Positions 29,476-39,100 of a stretch of 64,000 nt of DNA are shown here, piece after piece. The notes under the pieces are model-generated. The model had not been told where the DNA came from. It searched no databases and was given only the letters and a program-made list of their open reading frames with translations. The stretch lies in contig NZ_JAAITI010000001.1 of NCBI RefSeq assembly GCF_013304735.1, forward strand, positions 62,001 to 126,000. Direction: 5' to 3'. Positions within the stretch are counted from its first letter, which is position 1, and each line of letters opens with the position of its first letter. This DNA comes from Blautia luti (GTDB lineage: Bacteria > Bacillota > Clostridia > Lachnospirales > Lachnospiraceae). A program made the position numbers and the translations under genes.

Positions 29476-30764
29476 AACACCGACTGCTGATACTGGGAAC
29501 TCTGGGTGAGTTTGTACAGCTTGTATGTAAAGCCAGGGAAAAAGGATACTACACCATTGTCTGTGATGGATATCCGGATGGCCCGGCAAGAGAATTTGCG
29601 GACGAAGCGTATCAGATTCCGGTAACAGACACGGAAAAAATTGCAGAACTTTGCCGGGAAAAAAAGATTGACGGGATCATTACGTCTTTTTCTGACCTGC
29701 TTCTGGAATGTATGGTAAAAATTGCAGACAGGGCAGGGATTCCCTGCTATCTGAAACCGGAACAGCTTCCATGGTACCGTGATAAATCCCGGACAAGGGA
29801 ACTTCTTCAGGAACTGGGACTGCCAACCCCCGGATTTCAGAAAATCCCCACAGCAGTGCTGAAAGATCCGGATAGAAAGTTAAGGCTTAAGGAGCTGCTT
29901 AAGGGGCTTCGCTACCCGGTAGTCAGCAAGCCTCTTGATAAATACGGTTCCCGTGGAATCTATATATCTGAAAATCTGGAAGAACTTATAAAAGCAGCAG
30001 AAAAAACAGCGGAATTTTCTGATATGCCGGAGATTCTTGTGGAAGAATATAATGATGGTTATGAATTTAATATGATGACCTGGGTCAGAAATGGAAAGGT
30101 GCATGTAATCAGCATTGCAGACCGCGAAAAAACATCTGTCGCAAAAGGGGAAATTCCTGTCAGTACAAGAAACGTTTATCCGTCCAGACTGATGTCAGAA
30201 GTGGAAAAACCTGCAACGGAACTTCTTCAGGCATATGTGAAAAAAACAGGCCAGAAAGAAGGCGCACTTTCCATGCAGTTTTTCTGGAAACTGGGAGAGG
30301 GGATTCAGGTCTGTGAGATTGCGGCCCGTTTTTTCGGATACGAACATGAACTTACTGATATGGTATACGGATTTAATATGGAAGAATTTCTTCTGGCTTC
30401 GCTGTATGACCAGGAAAAACTTGACCGTATACTGGCAGAACATGATATTCATAAGCCGCAATGCTGTGGCGCTGTGATCTATTTTCAGGGAAGGCTGCTG
30501 ACAATCGCAGATCAGTCTGCGGCTGTCCGGCTCGGCCAGAAAAAAGAAGTACAGAAGCCGTGGATTTTTTATGAAGAAGGGGAAACCGTGATTGAGCATG
30601 GCCCCAACCCATATCTGGCTCTGTACTATGTAAAAACAGAAAACAGACAGGAAATGGACCGTCTGACACAGGAATTTTACCGGGATATGCATATTTTGGA
30701 TTCTTACGGAAAAGAAGTTGCATATCAGAACCAGATTCCCGATTATACACCGGCAGAAAAATAG
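29472..30764 (+). CDS. ATP-grasp ligase
   Basis: This 430-residue protein has an N-terminal Rossmann-like domain (LLILGTLGEFVQLV) followed by an ATP-grasp domain with PVVSKPLDKYGSRGI near residue 155, EILVEEYNDGYEFN near 195 and the metal-site segment VCEIAARFFGYEHEL near 280. Enzymes of this type form amide or ester bonds through an acyl phosphate. Between an aminotransferase-like gene and a sugar aminotransferase, a likely job is joining an amino acid or small acid to an amino sugar, which is inference. ATGA overlap with the upstream gene sets the start. Confidence 0.82.
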   Translation: MKHRLLILGTLGEFVQLVCKAREKGYYTIVCDGYPDGPAREFADEAYQIPVTDTEKIAELCREKKIDGIITSFSDLLLECMVKIADRAGIPCYLKPEQLPWYRDKSRTRELLQELGLPTPGFQKIPTAVLKDPDRKLRLKELLKGLRYPVVSKPLDKYGSRGIYISENLEELIKAAEKTAEFSDMPEILVEEYNDGYEFNMMTWVRNGKVHVISIADREKTSVAKGEIPVSTRNVYPSRLMSEVEKPATELLQAYVKKTGQKEGALSMQFFWKLGEGIQVCEIAARFFGYEHELTDMVYGFNMEEFLLASLYDQEKLDRILAEHDIHKPQCCGAVIYFQGRLLTIADQSAAVRLGQKKEVQKPWIFYEEGETVIEHGPNPYLALYYVKTENRQEMDRLTQEFYRDMHILDSYGKEVAYQNQIPDYTPAEK

Positions 30765-30842
30765 GCATTGAATTTGCAACATGAGTGTGAGAAAATGGAA
30801 TGTACAGTTAATGTAGAAAAATAGAAAATAAAGAGGAAATAC

Positions 30843-31973
30843 ATGATTGATTTTAACAGACCTGCGTTTACAGGCAAGGAATTCGAGTATATCCAGGATG
30901 CGGTGAACCGAGGAATGCTCTGCGGTGACGGAATCTATACCAAGAAATGTTCCGCATGGATGGAAGAACGTTTTCATGTGGGTCATGTGATGCTTACGAC
31001 CTCCTGTACCCATGCACTGGAAATGGCGGCGTTTCTTGCGGACATCCATCCGGGAGATGAAGTAATCATGCCGTCTTACACTTTTGTGTCAACAGCAGAT
31101 GCTTTTGTACTGCGCGGAGCGAAGATTGTGTTTGTGGATATCCGTCCGGATACTATGAACATTGATGAAAAACTGATCGAACAGGCGATCACAGAAAAAA
31201 CCAGGGCAATTGTTCCGGTTCACTATGCGGGAGTTGCCTGTGAAATGGATACAATTATGGATATTGCCAGACGGCATAATCTGAAAGTTGTGGAAGATGC
31301 AGCTCAGGGTGTGGATGCCTACTATAAAGGAAAAGCACTGGGAACCATCGGAGATTTTGGCTGCTACAGTTTCCATGAAACGAAGAATTACACAATGGGA
31401 GAGGGTGGCGCAATTCTGTTCAATGGGGATCAGTATCAGGAAAAAGCTGAGATTCTCAGAGAAAAAGGAACAGACCGCAGCAAATTTTTCCGCGGGCAGG
31501 TGGATAAATACCGCTGGATGGATTATGGGTCTTCGTATCTGCCCAGTGAACTGAATGCTGCATATCTTTATGCTCAGCTGGAACAGCACAAAAAAATCAG
31601 TGACAAGAGAATGCAGATTTATAACTTCTATAATGAAAATCTGAAATTTCTTGCGGAAGAAGGCAAGATCGAACAGCCCTACGTTCCGGAAGAATGCACG
31701 CACAATGCACATATGTATTATATTAAAGTTCATGATATCAAGGTGCGTACCAGACTTCTGAAATATCTCCGTGAAAAAGAAATCTGCAGCGTGTTCCATT
31801 ATGTGCCCCTTCATTCCGCACCTGCGGGAAAAAAATTTGGAAGATTTTCCGGGGAGGATGTTTATACAACAAAAGAAAGTGAACGTCTGATGCGCCTTCC
31901 CATGTTCTATAACCTGGATATGGAGGATGCGAAGAAAGTCGTTGATGCCATTGCTTCTTTTGATGGCTTCTGA
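30843..31973 (+). CDS. Nucleotide-sugar aminotransferase, WecE/RffA-like
   Basis: A 376-residue DegT-family enzyme with all expected sites: TTSCTHALEMAA for cofactor phosphate, VVEDAAQGVDA, and the Schiff-base lysine K181 in SFHETKNYTMGEGG. It closely resembles dTDP-4-amino-4,6-dideoxygalactose transaminase (WecE/RffA), which aminates dTDP-4-keto-6-deoxyglucose using glutamate. That substrate is also the precursor used by RfbC, encoded 1.3 kb downstream. GAGG-type ribosome site before ATG. Exact sugar specificity cannot be read from sequence. Confidence 0.88.
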   Translation: MIDFNRPAFTGKEFEYIQDAVNRGMLCGDGIYTKKCSAWMEERFHVGHVMLTTSCTHALEMAAFLADIHPGDEVIMPSYTFVSTADAFVLRGAKIVFVDIRPDTMNIDEKLIEQAITEKTRAIVPVHYAGVACEMDTIMDIARRHNLKVVEDAAQGVDAYYKGKALGTIGDFGCYSFHETKNYTMGEGGAILFNGDQYQEKAEILREKGTDRSKFFRGQVDKYRWMDYGSSYLPSELNAAYLYAQLEQHKKISDKRMQIYNFYNENLKFLAEEGKIEQPYVPEECTHNAHMYYIKVHDIKVRTRLLKYLREKEICSVFHYVPLHSAPAGKKFGRFSGEDVYTTKESERLMRLPMFYNLDMEDAKKVVDAIASFDGF

Positions 31974-31991
31974 TAAGAGAAGGGATAAATT

Positions 31992-33302
31992 ATGAAAAAA
32001 ATAAAAAAACTGTTTGTGGTTCTGGCAGCAGGGATGGCGTTGATGCTGCCGGTACAGGCCATGGCTGCGGTAGATCTCAATGCAAAATATGAGATCAGTA
32101 CCAACCAGATTCAGGGATGGCCTGCAGGACCGGAAATTATTTCAGATACCGGTATTCTGATGGATGCAGATACCGGAGTGGTTCTTTACAACAAAGGTGC
32201 GGATGAGCAGAGATATCCGGCAAGTATTACCAAGATTATGACATTGCTGGTGGCAGTAGAGAATTCCACCATGGACGAGCAGGTGACCTTTACAGAAACC
32301 GGAGTGCGTAACGTAAATGCGGATTCCAGCAATATCGGTACGCAGGTGGGAGAGATTCTTTCCATGAAGGATTGTCTGTATGCACTGATTATCCAGTCTG
32401 CCAATGATGTTGCCGCACAGATTGCGGAACATATCGGCGGCACAGAGCAGGCGTTTATTGATATGATGAATCAGCGCGCACAGGAGATCGGATGTACCAA
32501 TACGCATTTTGCCAACTCCAGCGGACTTCCGGATGACAACCATTATTCTTCCGCAAAGGATATGGCACTGATTATGCGAGAAGGCCTCAAAAATGAGGAT
32601 TTCCGTACGGTAATCGGCACTGCAGATTATGTTATCGAACCCACCAATATGAATACCCAGCAGAGAATTCTGCATACCCATCATCCGATGTTTGCTCCGG
32701 AAAGCGGATTTTATTATGATGGCTGTATCGGAGGAAAGACGGGAACTACGGTTGCGGCCGGACATACACTTGTCACTGCGGCAAAAAAAGACAATACCAC
32801 GTATATTGCGGTAACCATGCGTGCCGCAGATCTGGCGAATTCCTGTATGGATACTACGGCCATGTTTAACTACGGTTTTGAGAACTTTACAAAAACAGAA
32901 GTGGATGGCGGAAGTGTACTTCTTCCAAAGGGAACAGAACTTGCTTCCCTGACCACGAAGGCGGAGAATATTGACGGAAAAACAGAAACCAGTTATTATT
33001 TTGGAGATTATCTGATTGGAAGTGCCAGTGTGGCGCAGGCGACACCGTCACCAACACCGGAGCCGACTACTGAGGCAGAAGACAGTACAGAAGCCGACAG
33101 TACCGGAACAGATATTTCGACAGAGGATGAAAGCGGACAGACGGAAGCAGAGAATACGACGGAAAAAAAAAGCGTGCCTGCCATGCGTAAAATCCTTCTT
33201 ATGATTATGGGTGCTATGATTCTGATTCTGATAGCCCTTCTTGCGGCTCTCGGAGTGAAAGAAAAGAAACATAAAAAGAAACACAAAAACAAACATAAAT
33301 AG
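31992..33302 (+). CDS. dacA: D-alanyl-D-alanine carboxypeptidase (PBP5-like, active-site complete)
   Basis: A 436-residue S11 peptidase that trims the terminal D-alanine from peptidoglycan stems. It has a signal peptide (about 1-25), the SxxK motif S78-I-T-K81, SAN near S136 and KTG at K249-G251. A Thr/Glu/Ser-rich linker follows, then a C-terminal membrane helix (about 400-422) and a very basic cytoplasmic tail (KEKKHKKKHKNKHK). A transmembrane C-terminus replaces the amphipathic anchor of classical PBP5. A paralogue at 45808-47058 shares the layout but has lost the catalytic residues. Confidence 0.93.
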   Translation: MKKIKKLFVVLAAGMALMLPVQAMAAVDLNAKYEISTNQIQGWPAGPEIISDTGILMDADTGVVLYNKGADEQRYPASITKIMTLLVAVENSTMDEQVTFTETGVRNVNADSSNIGTQVGEILSMKDCLYALIIQSANDVAAQIAEHIGGTEQAFIDMMNQRAQEIGCTNTHFANSSGLPDDNHYSSAKDMALIMREGLKNEDFRTVIGTADYVIEPTNMNTQQRILHTHHPMFAPESGFYYDGCIGGKTGTTVAAGHTLVTAAKKDNTTYIAVTMRAADLANSCMDTTAMFNYGFENFTKTEVDGGSVLLPKGTELASLTTKAENIDGKTETSYYFGDYLIGSASVAQATPSPTPEPTTEAEDSTEADSTGTDISTEDESGQTEAENTTEKKSVPAMRKILLMIMGAMILILIALLAALGVKEKKHKKKHKNKHK

Positions 33303-33318
33303 AAAAGGAGAAAGAAAA

Positions 33319-33876
33319 ATGGGAAAAATAAAAGTAACACAGTGCGGAGATATTGAAGGACTGAAAGTGATCGAGCCAACTGTTTTTGGGGATTCCAGAG
33401 GATATTTCATGGAAACTTACAATTACAACGATTTCAAGGAAGCCGGAATTGATGTGGAGTTTGTTCAGGATAACCAGTCCAGCTCCCGTTACGGTGTTCT
33501 CCGCGGACTTCATTTCCAGATCAACTATCCGCAGGACAAACTGGTACGTGTGGTAAACGGAGAAGTGTTTGACGTTGCAGTTGACCTTCGTGAGGGTTCC
33601 AAGACTTTCGGAAAATGGTACGGCGTTGTTCTTTCTGCTGAGAACAAGAAACAGTTCTTTATCCCGAAGGGATTTGCTCATGGATTCCTGGTACTTTCTG
33701 AGAATGCGGAGTTCACCTACAAATGCTCTGATTTCTATCATCCAAACGATGAGGGCGGACTGATCTGGAATGACAAGGACATCAATGTAGAGTGGCCGAT
33801 CCCGGAAGGCATGGAGCTTATTTTCTCCGACAAGGATCAGAAGTGGGGAAGCTTCCAGGAATATAAGAATCGATAA
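33319..33876 (+). CDS. rfbC: dTDP-4-dehydrorhamnose 3,5-epimerase
   Basis: A 185-residue cupin epimerase for the third step of dTDP-L-rhamnose synthesis. Landmarks are VFGDSRGYFMETYN, the catalytic histidine in YGVLRGLHFQ near residue 65, VDLREGSKTFG and IPKGFAHGFLVLS. rfbA, rfbB and rfbD are not in the window and must lie elsewhere. AAAGGAG precedes ATG. Presence here implies rhamnose in the polysaccharide made by this cluster. Confidence 0.95.
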   Translation: MGKIKVTQCGDIEGLKVIEPTVFGDSRGYFMETYNYNDFKEAGIDVEFVQDNQSSSRYGVLRGLHFQINYPQDKLVRVVNGEVFDVAVDLREGSKTFGKWYGVVLSAENKKQFFIPKGFAHGFLVLSENAEFTYKCSDFYHPNDEGGLIWNDKDINVEWPIPEGMELIFSDKDQKWGSFQEYKNR

Positions 33877-33887
33877 GGAATTACAGA

Positions 33888-34694
33888 ATGAAGAAAATAT
33901 TAGCTTTGCCGGCAGAGCTGTACCAGAATCGAAAGCTGGTTTTAAGCCTTGCAAAAAATGATTTCAAAACAAAATATGCAGGATCCTATCTTGGCATTGT
34001 CTGGGCATTCATCCAGCCTATCGTGACGATCCTGGTCTACTGGTTTGTATTTTCCGTGGGACTGAAAGCCGGAACTGTATCGGATTATCCTTTTGTACTC
34101 TATCTGGTATCCGGTATCGTGCCGTGGTTTTTCTTCCAGGATGCGTTAAACGGTGGAACCAATGCACTGATTGAGTATAATTACCTTGTAAAAAAGGTTG
34201 TATTTAAGATCAGTATTCTTCCCATCGTGAAGATCATTTCCGCACTTTTTGTGCATGTGTTTTTTGTAGTGTTCGCACTTATTTTGTGCGCATGTTATGG
34301 ATATACACCAAGTTTATATACACTGCAGATCATTTATTATTCCATCTGTACCTTCCTTTTGGTACTGGGGCTTGTGTATGCCACAAGTGCAATCGTCATT
34401 TTTTTCCGTGACCTGACCCAGATCATCAGCATTTTTCTCCAGGTTGGCGTATGGCTTACACCGATCATGTGGGATATCAATATGCTGTCTTCACATCCAT
34501 GGCTGATCAAGCTGTTCAAGCTGAATCCGATGTACTATGTAGTTACGGGTTATCGTGATTCCATGCTTGGTCATGTCGGAATCTGGAACCATGCTTCATG
34601 GACGATCTATTTCTGGGTGGTTACGATCCTGCTTTTCGGACTGGGATCTGTAATATTCAAACGTCTGAAACCGCATTTTGCAGACGTTCTTTGA
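33888..34694 (+). CDS. wzm: Polysaccharide ABC exporter permease (Wzm/TagG-like)
   Basis: This 268-residue membrane protein has about six helices and belongs to the ABC-2 type polysaccharide exporters. Its N-terminal amphipathic segment (SLAKNDFKTKYAGSYLGIVWAFIQP) is typical of Wzm/TagG/RgpC. It forms the channel that moves the finished undecaprenyl-linked glycan across the membrane with the ATPase encoded next. The 105 bases between the two genes hold no recognisable signal. Confidence 0.92.
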   Translation: MKKILALPAELYQNRKLVLSLAKNDFKTKYAGSYLGIVWAFIQPIVTILVYWFVFSVGLKAGTVSDYPFVLYLVSGIVPWFFFQDALNGGTNALIEYNYLVKKVVFKISILPIVKIISALFVHVFFVVFALILCACYGYTPSLYTLQIIYYSICTFLLVLGLVYATSAIVIFFRDLTQIISIFLQVGVWLTPIMWDINMLSSHPWLIKLFKLNPMYYVVTGYRDSMLGHVGIWNHASWTIYFWVVTILLFGLGSVIFKRLKPHFADVL

Positions 34695-34799
34695 TCGAAT
34701 CAGGGAAGTCTCCTGCGGAAACTTGCTCAGTACGCAGAAAAACAGCAAAACGGCGACAGATTGTGAGAGTGAACGATTTACACAAAAGTGAGGTTAAAA

Positions 34800-36128
34800 A
34801 TGGCAGAAGATATTGCGATTTCAGTAAATGATGTCAGTAAAATGTATAAACTTTACGATAATCCCATGGACCGTCTTAAAGAGTCTCTGGGATTATCCAG
34901 AAAAAAGAAATATAAAGAGCACTATGCTCTGAACCACGTATCTTTTCAGGTGCATAAAGGGGAAACAGTAGGAATCATCGGAACCAATGGATCTGGTAAA
35001 TCTACGATCCTGAAGATCATCACAGGCGTACTTTCTCCTACAGGTGGAGAAGTTTCCGTAAATGGAAGGATTTCCGCTCTTCTGGAGCTTGGAGCAGGAT
35101 TTAACGGAGAATATTCCGGACTTGAGAATGTATATCTCAACGGAAGTATGATCGGTTTTTCCAGAGAGGAGATTGATGCCAAGCTGCAGTCTATCCTGGA
35201 TTTTGCAGATATTGGAGAGTTTATCCATCAGCCGGTAAAAACATACTCCAGTGGTATGTTCGTGCGTCTGGCTTTTGCGGTGGCCATCAATATCGATCCG
35301 GAGATCCTGATCGTTGATGAGGCGCTTTCCGTAGGTGATGTATTTTTCCAGGCAAAATGTTACCGGAAATTCGAGGAGTTCAAGGAAATGGGTAAGACCA
35401 TTTTGTTCGTAAGCCACGACCTGAGCAGTATCGGAAAATACTGCGATCGGGTTGTTCTTCTCAACAAAGGAGAAAAGCTTGCGGAAGGTGGCGCCAAGGA
35501 GATGGTCAATCTCTACCGTCGTGTGCTGGTGAATCAGTATGATGATGCAGATCTGGAGGAAGGTGCAGAGAATGCAGAAGCAGGGCAGGATGGTCAGCTG
35601 ACAGATGGCACAGCTGGAGAAAATGTGTCGAAAAAAGAGCATGCCGGAGGCGGCAGGGCTATGAAAGACAGCCTGAATCTGAATCCGAAGGTTCTTGAGT
35701 ATGGCAGTAAGCTTGGAGAGATCGTGGATTTTGCGATCCGGGATGATACCGGAATGATTACAAATGTGATCGAAAAAGGTAAAGAATTTTCTGTTCAGAT
35801 GAAGGTACGCTTTCAGGCAGATGTCAATGACCCGATTTTTGCATTCACACTGAAAGATCTGAAAGGTACGGAAATCACAGGAACAAACACCATGTATGAA
35901 CACACTCCTGTGAAACCGCAGAAAGCCGGTGATGTGCGGGAGATTACTTTTAAACAGATAATGCCGCTGGAGGCAGGAGAATATATGCTTTGTCTGGGCT
36001 GCACAGGATATAAAGACGGCGATTTTACCGTATTTCACCGGCTTTATGATGTGTGCAATCTGACGGTGATCACAGATAAAAAAGCAGTGGGATATTTTGA
36101 CATGTTTTCCAAAGTATCTGTGAAATAA
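34800..36128 (+). CDS. wzt: Polysaccharide ABC exporter ATPase with C-terminal glycan-binding domain (Wzt-like)
   Basis: A 442-residue ATPase. The N-terminal 250 residues carry Walker A GTNGSGKST, signature YSSGMFVRLAFAVA and Walker B ILIVDEALSVGD. A Glu/Ala/Gly-rich linker (about 250-290) leads to a C-terminal beta-sandwich of about 150 residues with FAFTLKDLKGTEITGTNT and VFHRLYDVCNLTV, typical of Wzt_C carbohydrate-binding domains. In E. coli O8/O9a this domain recognises the capped chain end. The ATG at 34800 has GAGG six bases upstream. The next gene may encode the capping enzyme. Confidence 0.93.
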   Translation: MAEDIAISVNDVSKMYKLYDNPMDRLKESLGLSRKKKYKEHYALNHVSFQVHKGETVGIIGTNGSGKSTILKIITGVLSPTGGEVSVNGRISALLELGAGFNGEYSGLENVYLNGSMIGFSREEIDAKLQSILDFADIGEFIHQPVKTYSSGMFVRLAFAVAINIDPEILIVDEALSVGDVFFQAKCYRKFEEFKEMGKTILFVSHDLSSIGKYCDRVVLLNKGEKLAEGGAKEMVNLYRRVLVNQYDDADLEEGAENAEAGQDGQLTDGTAGENVSKKEHAGGGRAMKDSLNLNPKVLEYGSKLGEIVDFAIRDDTGMITNVIEKGKEFSVQMKVRFQADVNDPIFAFTLKDLKGTEITGTNTMYEHTPVKPQKAGDVREITFKQIMPLEAGEYMLCLGCTGYKDGDFTVFHRLYDVCNLTVITDKKAVGYFDMFSKVSVK

Positions 36129-36142
36129 GTGGAGGAACTACT

Positions 36143-39100
36143 ATGGCGGAGTTGAATTTAGATTATTATACGGCGAAGGATCATTATTCCGATGGGGATA
36201 TCGAGGAAACACTTCTGAAAATGGCACAGGAAGGGAAATCGTTTGAGGACCTGCCGGAGGATGAAGTGAGTTTTCCCATTGTCTATCATTTTTCCGGACT
36301 GCGGGAGAATATTTTAAGCTGGTACCCTCTGAAAGAGACGGATTCCGTTCTTGAGATCGGAGCCGGATGCGGAGCTATTACCGGAATGCTTTGCCGCAAG
36401 GCCGGGCATGTGACTTCAGTGGAGCTTTCCAAGCGTCGTGCAGACATAAATTATGCAAGAAACAATGATAAAGAAAATCTCACGATCATGGTTGGAAATC
36501 TCAACGACATGACTTTTCCGGAGAAATTCGACTATGTGGTAGTAAACGGTGTTCTGGAGTATGCCATGAGTTTTACGGAAGGAAAAACTCCTTACGAGAC
36601 ATTTCTTCAGCGTATGGGTGCATACCTGAAACCGGAGGGAAGACTTCTGATCGCCATCGAGAACCGACTGGGACTGAAGTACTTTGCCGGAGCACCGGAG
36701 GATCACACAGATCTTCACTTTTTCGGAATCAACGGATATCCGGGAAATCAGTCTGTGCGCACCTTTTCCAAGAATGAACTGGGAGAGCTGCTGGAAAACA
36801 GCGGCTTTCCTTTTCTGCACTTTTATTACCCGTACCCGGATTACAAATTTCCTACAGAAATTTTTACAGATGAGAGCCTTTATACCAATTCCTATGGAAG
36901 AAACTATCCGGTGTACACAGATAAGACAGCGGATCTTTTCTCAGAACATGCAGGGGTAAAAGCTTTTGAAAAAGAGAAGATCCTGAGCAGTTTTGTGAAT
37001 TCTTTCCTTGTGGAGGCCGGAAGAACAGAAAGACAGGAGAAGGAAGAAATTCTCTATGTAAAACTGAATCAGGAACGAAAGGAAAAGTTTCGGCTTCTGA
37101 CAAAGATCGTTCGTGAGAACGGAGAGGTCCGTGCAGAAAAAGAGGCCATGGTGCCTGAGGCAGAGTGGTTCCTGAAGACCCTGGAAAAGCTTGGAGCGGA
37201 AAAAACAGGCTCTGATAAATATAAAAATCTTCCATGCAAGGCAGAAAACGGAAAAGTCAGCTATCCGCTTCTTACCGGAAAAACTCTTCATCAGGAAATC
37301 GCTGAACTTGCTCATGAAGGAAAAACCGGGGAGCTCAAAGGACTTCTTAAGAATTTCCATCGGGATTTTTTCCAGTCCCGCAGGATCATGGATTACAGAA
37401 CGAAAGAGTTCTGTGAGGTATTTGGAAAATATCCCGGAAGAACAGATTATGAATGTGTCTGCCCTGCCAATGTGGATCTGATCTGCAGTAATATTTTCAT
37501 GGGTGAAAGCCAAAATCAGATCATTGATTATGAATGGATGTTTGATTTTCCTGTACCGGTGAATTTCATTATGTGGCGTCTGATCCATGAACTGTATACT
37601 CATATTCCGGAGCTGCCACAGCTGATACATGAAGATGATATGATGGCAGAATTTGAAATCGGTTACACAGATTATGAGATCTTCATGAAATGGACCATGC
37701 ATTTTGTTTATGAGTATGTTGGATGTGGATCCCTGCTTCCGTTTGAACAGAAAAAAGTACCGGTTTCCGTAACAGAGCTGGTGAACAGAGAAAGAGAAAA
37801 ACACCAGATGCACAGTAAGATTTACTATGATCTTGGTGAGGGCTTCTGTGAAGAACATACGCTTTATGCAGAGGGAAAACTTACAGGAAACCGTTTTCGG
37901 GTGGATTTTGATCTTTCCGAAATTGAGGGGATAAAGAATCTCCGATGGAATCCGGCAAACGGTCATTTCCTGAAAGTAAAAGTAGAGCGCCTGGACTGCG
38001 GATGCAGTGCAGAACTTGTGCCGCAGGGTGTTCATATGAAGGTGGACAACAGTATAACCGCATTTTTTACAACCGATGGTTTTTATCTTATTCACGTTAC
38101 ACACCCGGAAAATGTAGATAAGATCGTAATTGAGGGAAAACTTGACTGTCTGGAGCTTCCGGATGTGGAAAAGCTTCTGGCATTTGAAAAAGAACGGGAA
38201 GTACGCAGGGAACAGGAAAGAGTTAAAAAAGAGGCCGAACGTGCAGCAAAACAGGCGGCGGAAGAGGCAGCCCGTATGCAGGAAGAGGCACTGCGTCATC
38301 CTGGCAAAAAAGCTCAGGTGAAAAGGCTGGTCAAAAAAGTTCTCCATTATCATACAGAGCCAGCAACTGTGATGGGAGTGGAGGCAACTCCTACCTGTAT
38401 GGGAAGTGTTGATTTTTTCCATTATGAAAATGGTACTTTAAATGCCATTGGCTGGGCATTTGATCCTACATTTGCTTCCATGGGACAGCCAAGGATCGTA
38501 TTTTATCAGGGAACACAGAAGCTTCAGGAAGCTTCCTGTACTACGATCTACCGTACGGATGTAGCCAATGCCATTGGAAAGCCGGAGGCGGAAAGTGCGG
38601 GATTTTCTTTCCTGGCAACGGTTCTTGCGCCGGCAGAGATTTCTGTTTTTCTGGAATACGGAACAGCAGCAGATACCGGAAGATTCCTCATTGGAAAGAT
38701 TCCCGGAACCAGAGATCAGAAGGAACTTCTGGTATATGCCATTGAAGATCCGAAGAGTATCGGAAATCTCCGCCACTTCAAACAGCGTTATGTCCGCAGT
38801 GTGAGAAAAGATTATCCACAGGCTGTTTATCAGCAGAAGGTGGATGTGATCGTGCCGGTTTATAATGGTCTGGAGTATTTTGACGCCCTGTTTTCCGGAA
38901 TTGAGAAGACAAAGGTTCCGTATCGCCTGATCATTGTAAATGACAAGAGCCCGGACTTGGAAGTAGGAAAATATCTGGAAAAATATGCCGCAGAGCATGA
39001 CAATGTGGTACTTCTTAACAATGAGACCAATATGGGCTTCCTTCCGTCTGTAAACCGTGCGTTAAAGATGGCGGAAAATCACGTTGCCCTTGTAAATACA

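Noticed and set aside
34695-34799. Small gene or leader between wzm and wzt
   Set aside because: No start codon with ribosome site, no hairpin and no coding signal; GTG at 34788 overlaps the likely wzt ribosome site.
36941-38422. Minus-strand open frame of 493 codons
   Set aside because: It is a shadow of the giant multidomain protein, with no ribosome site.
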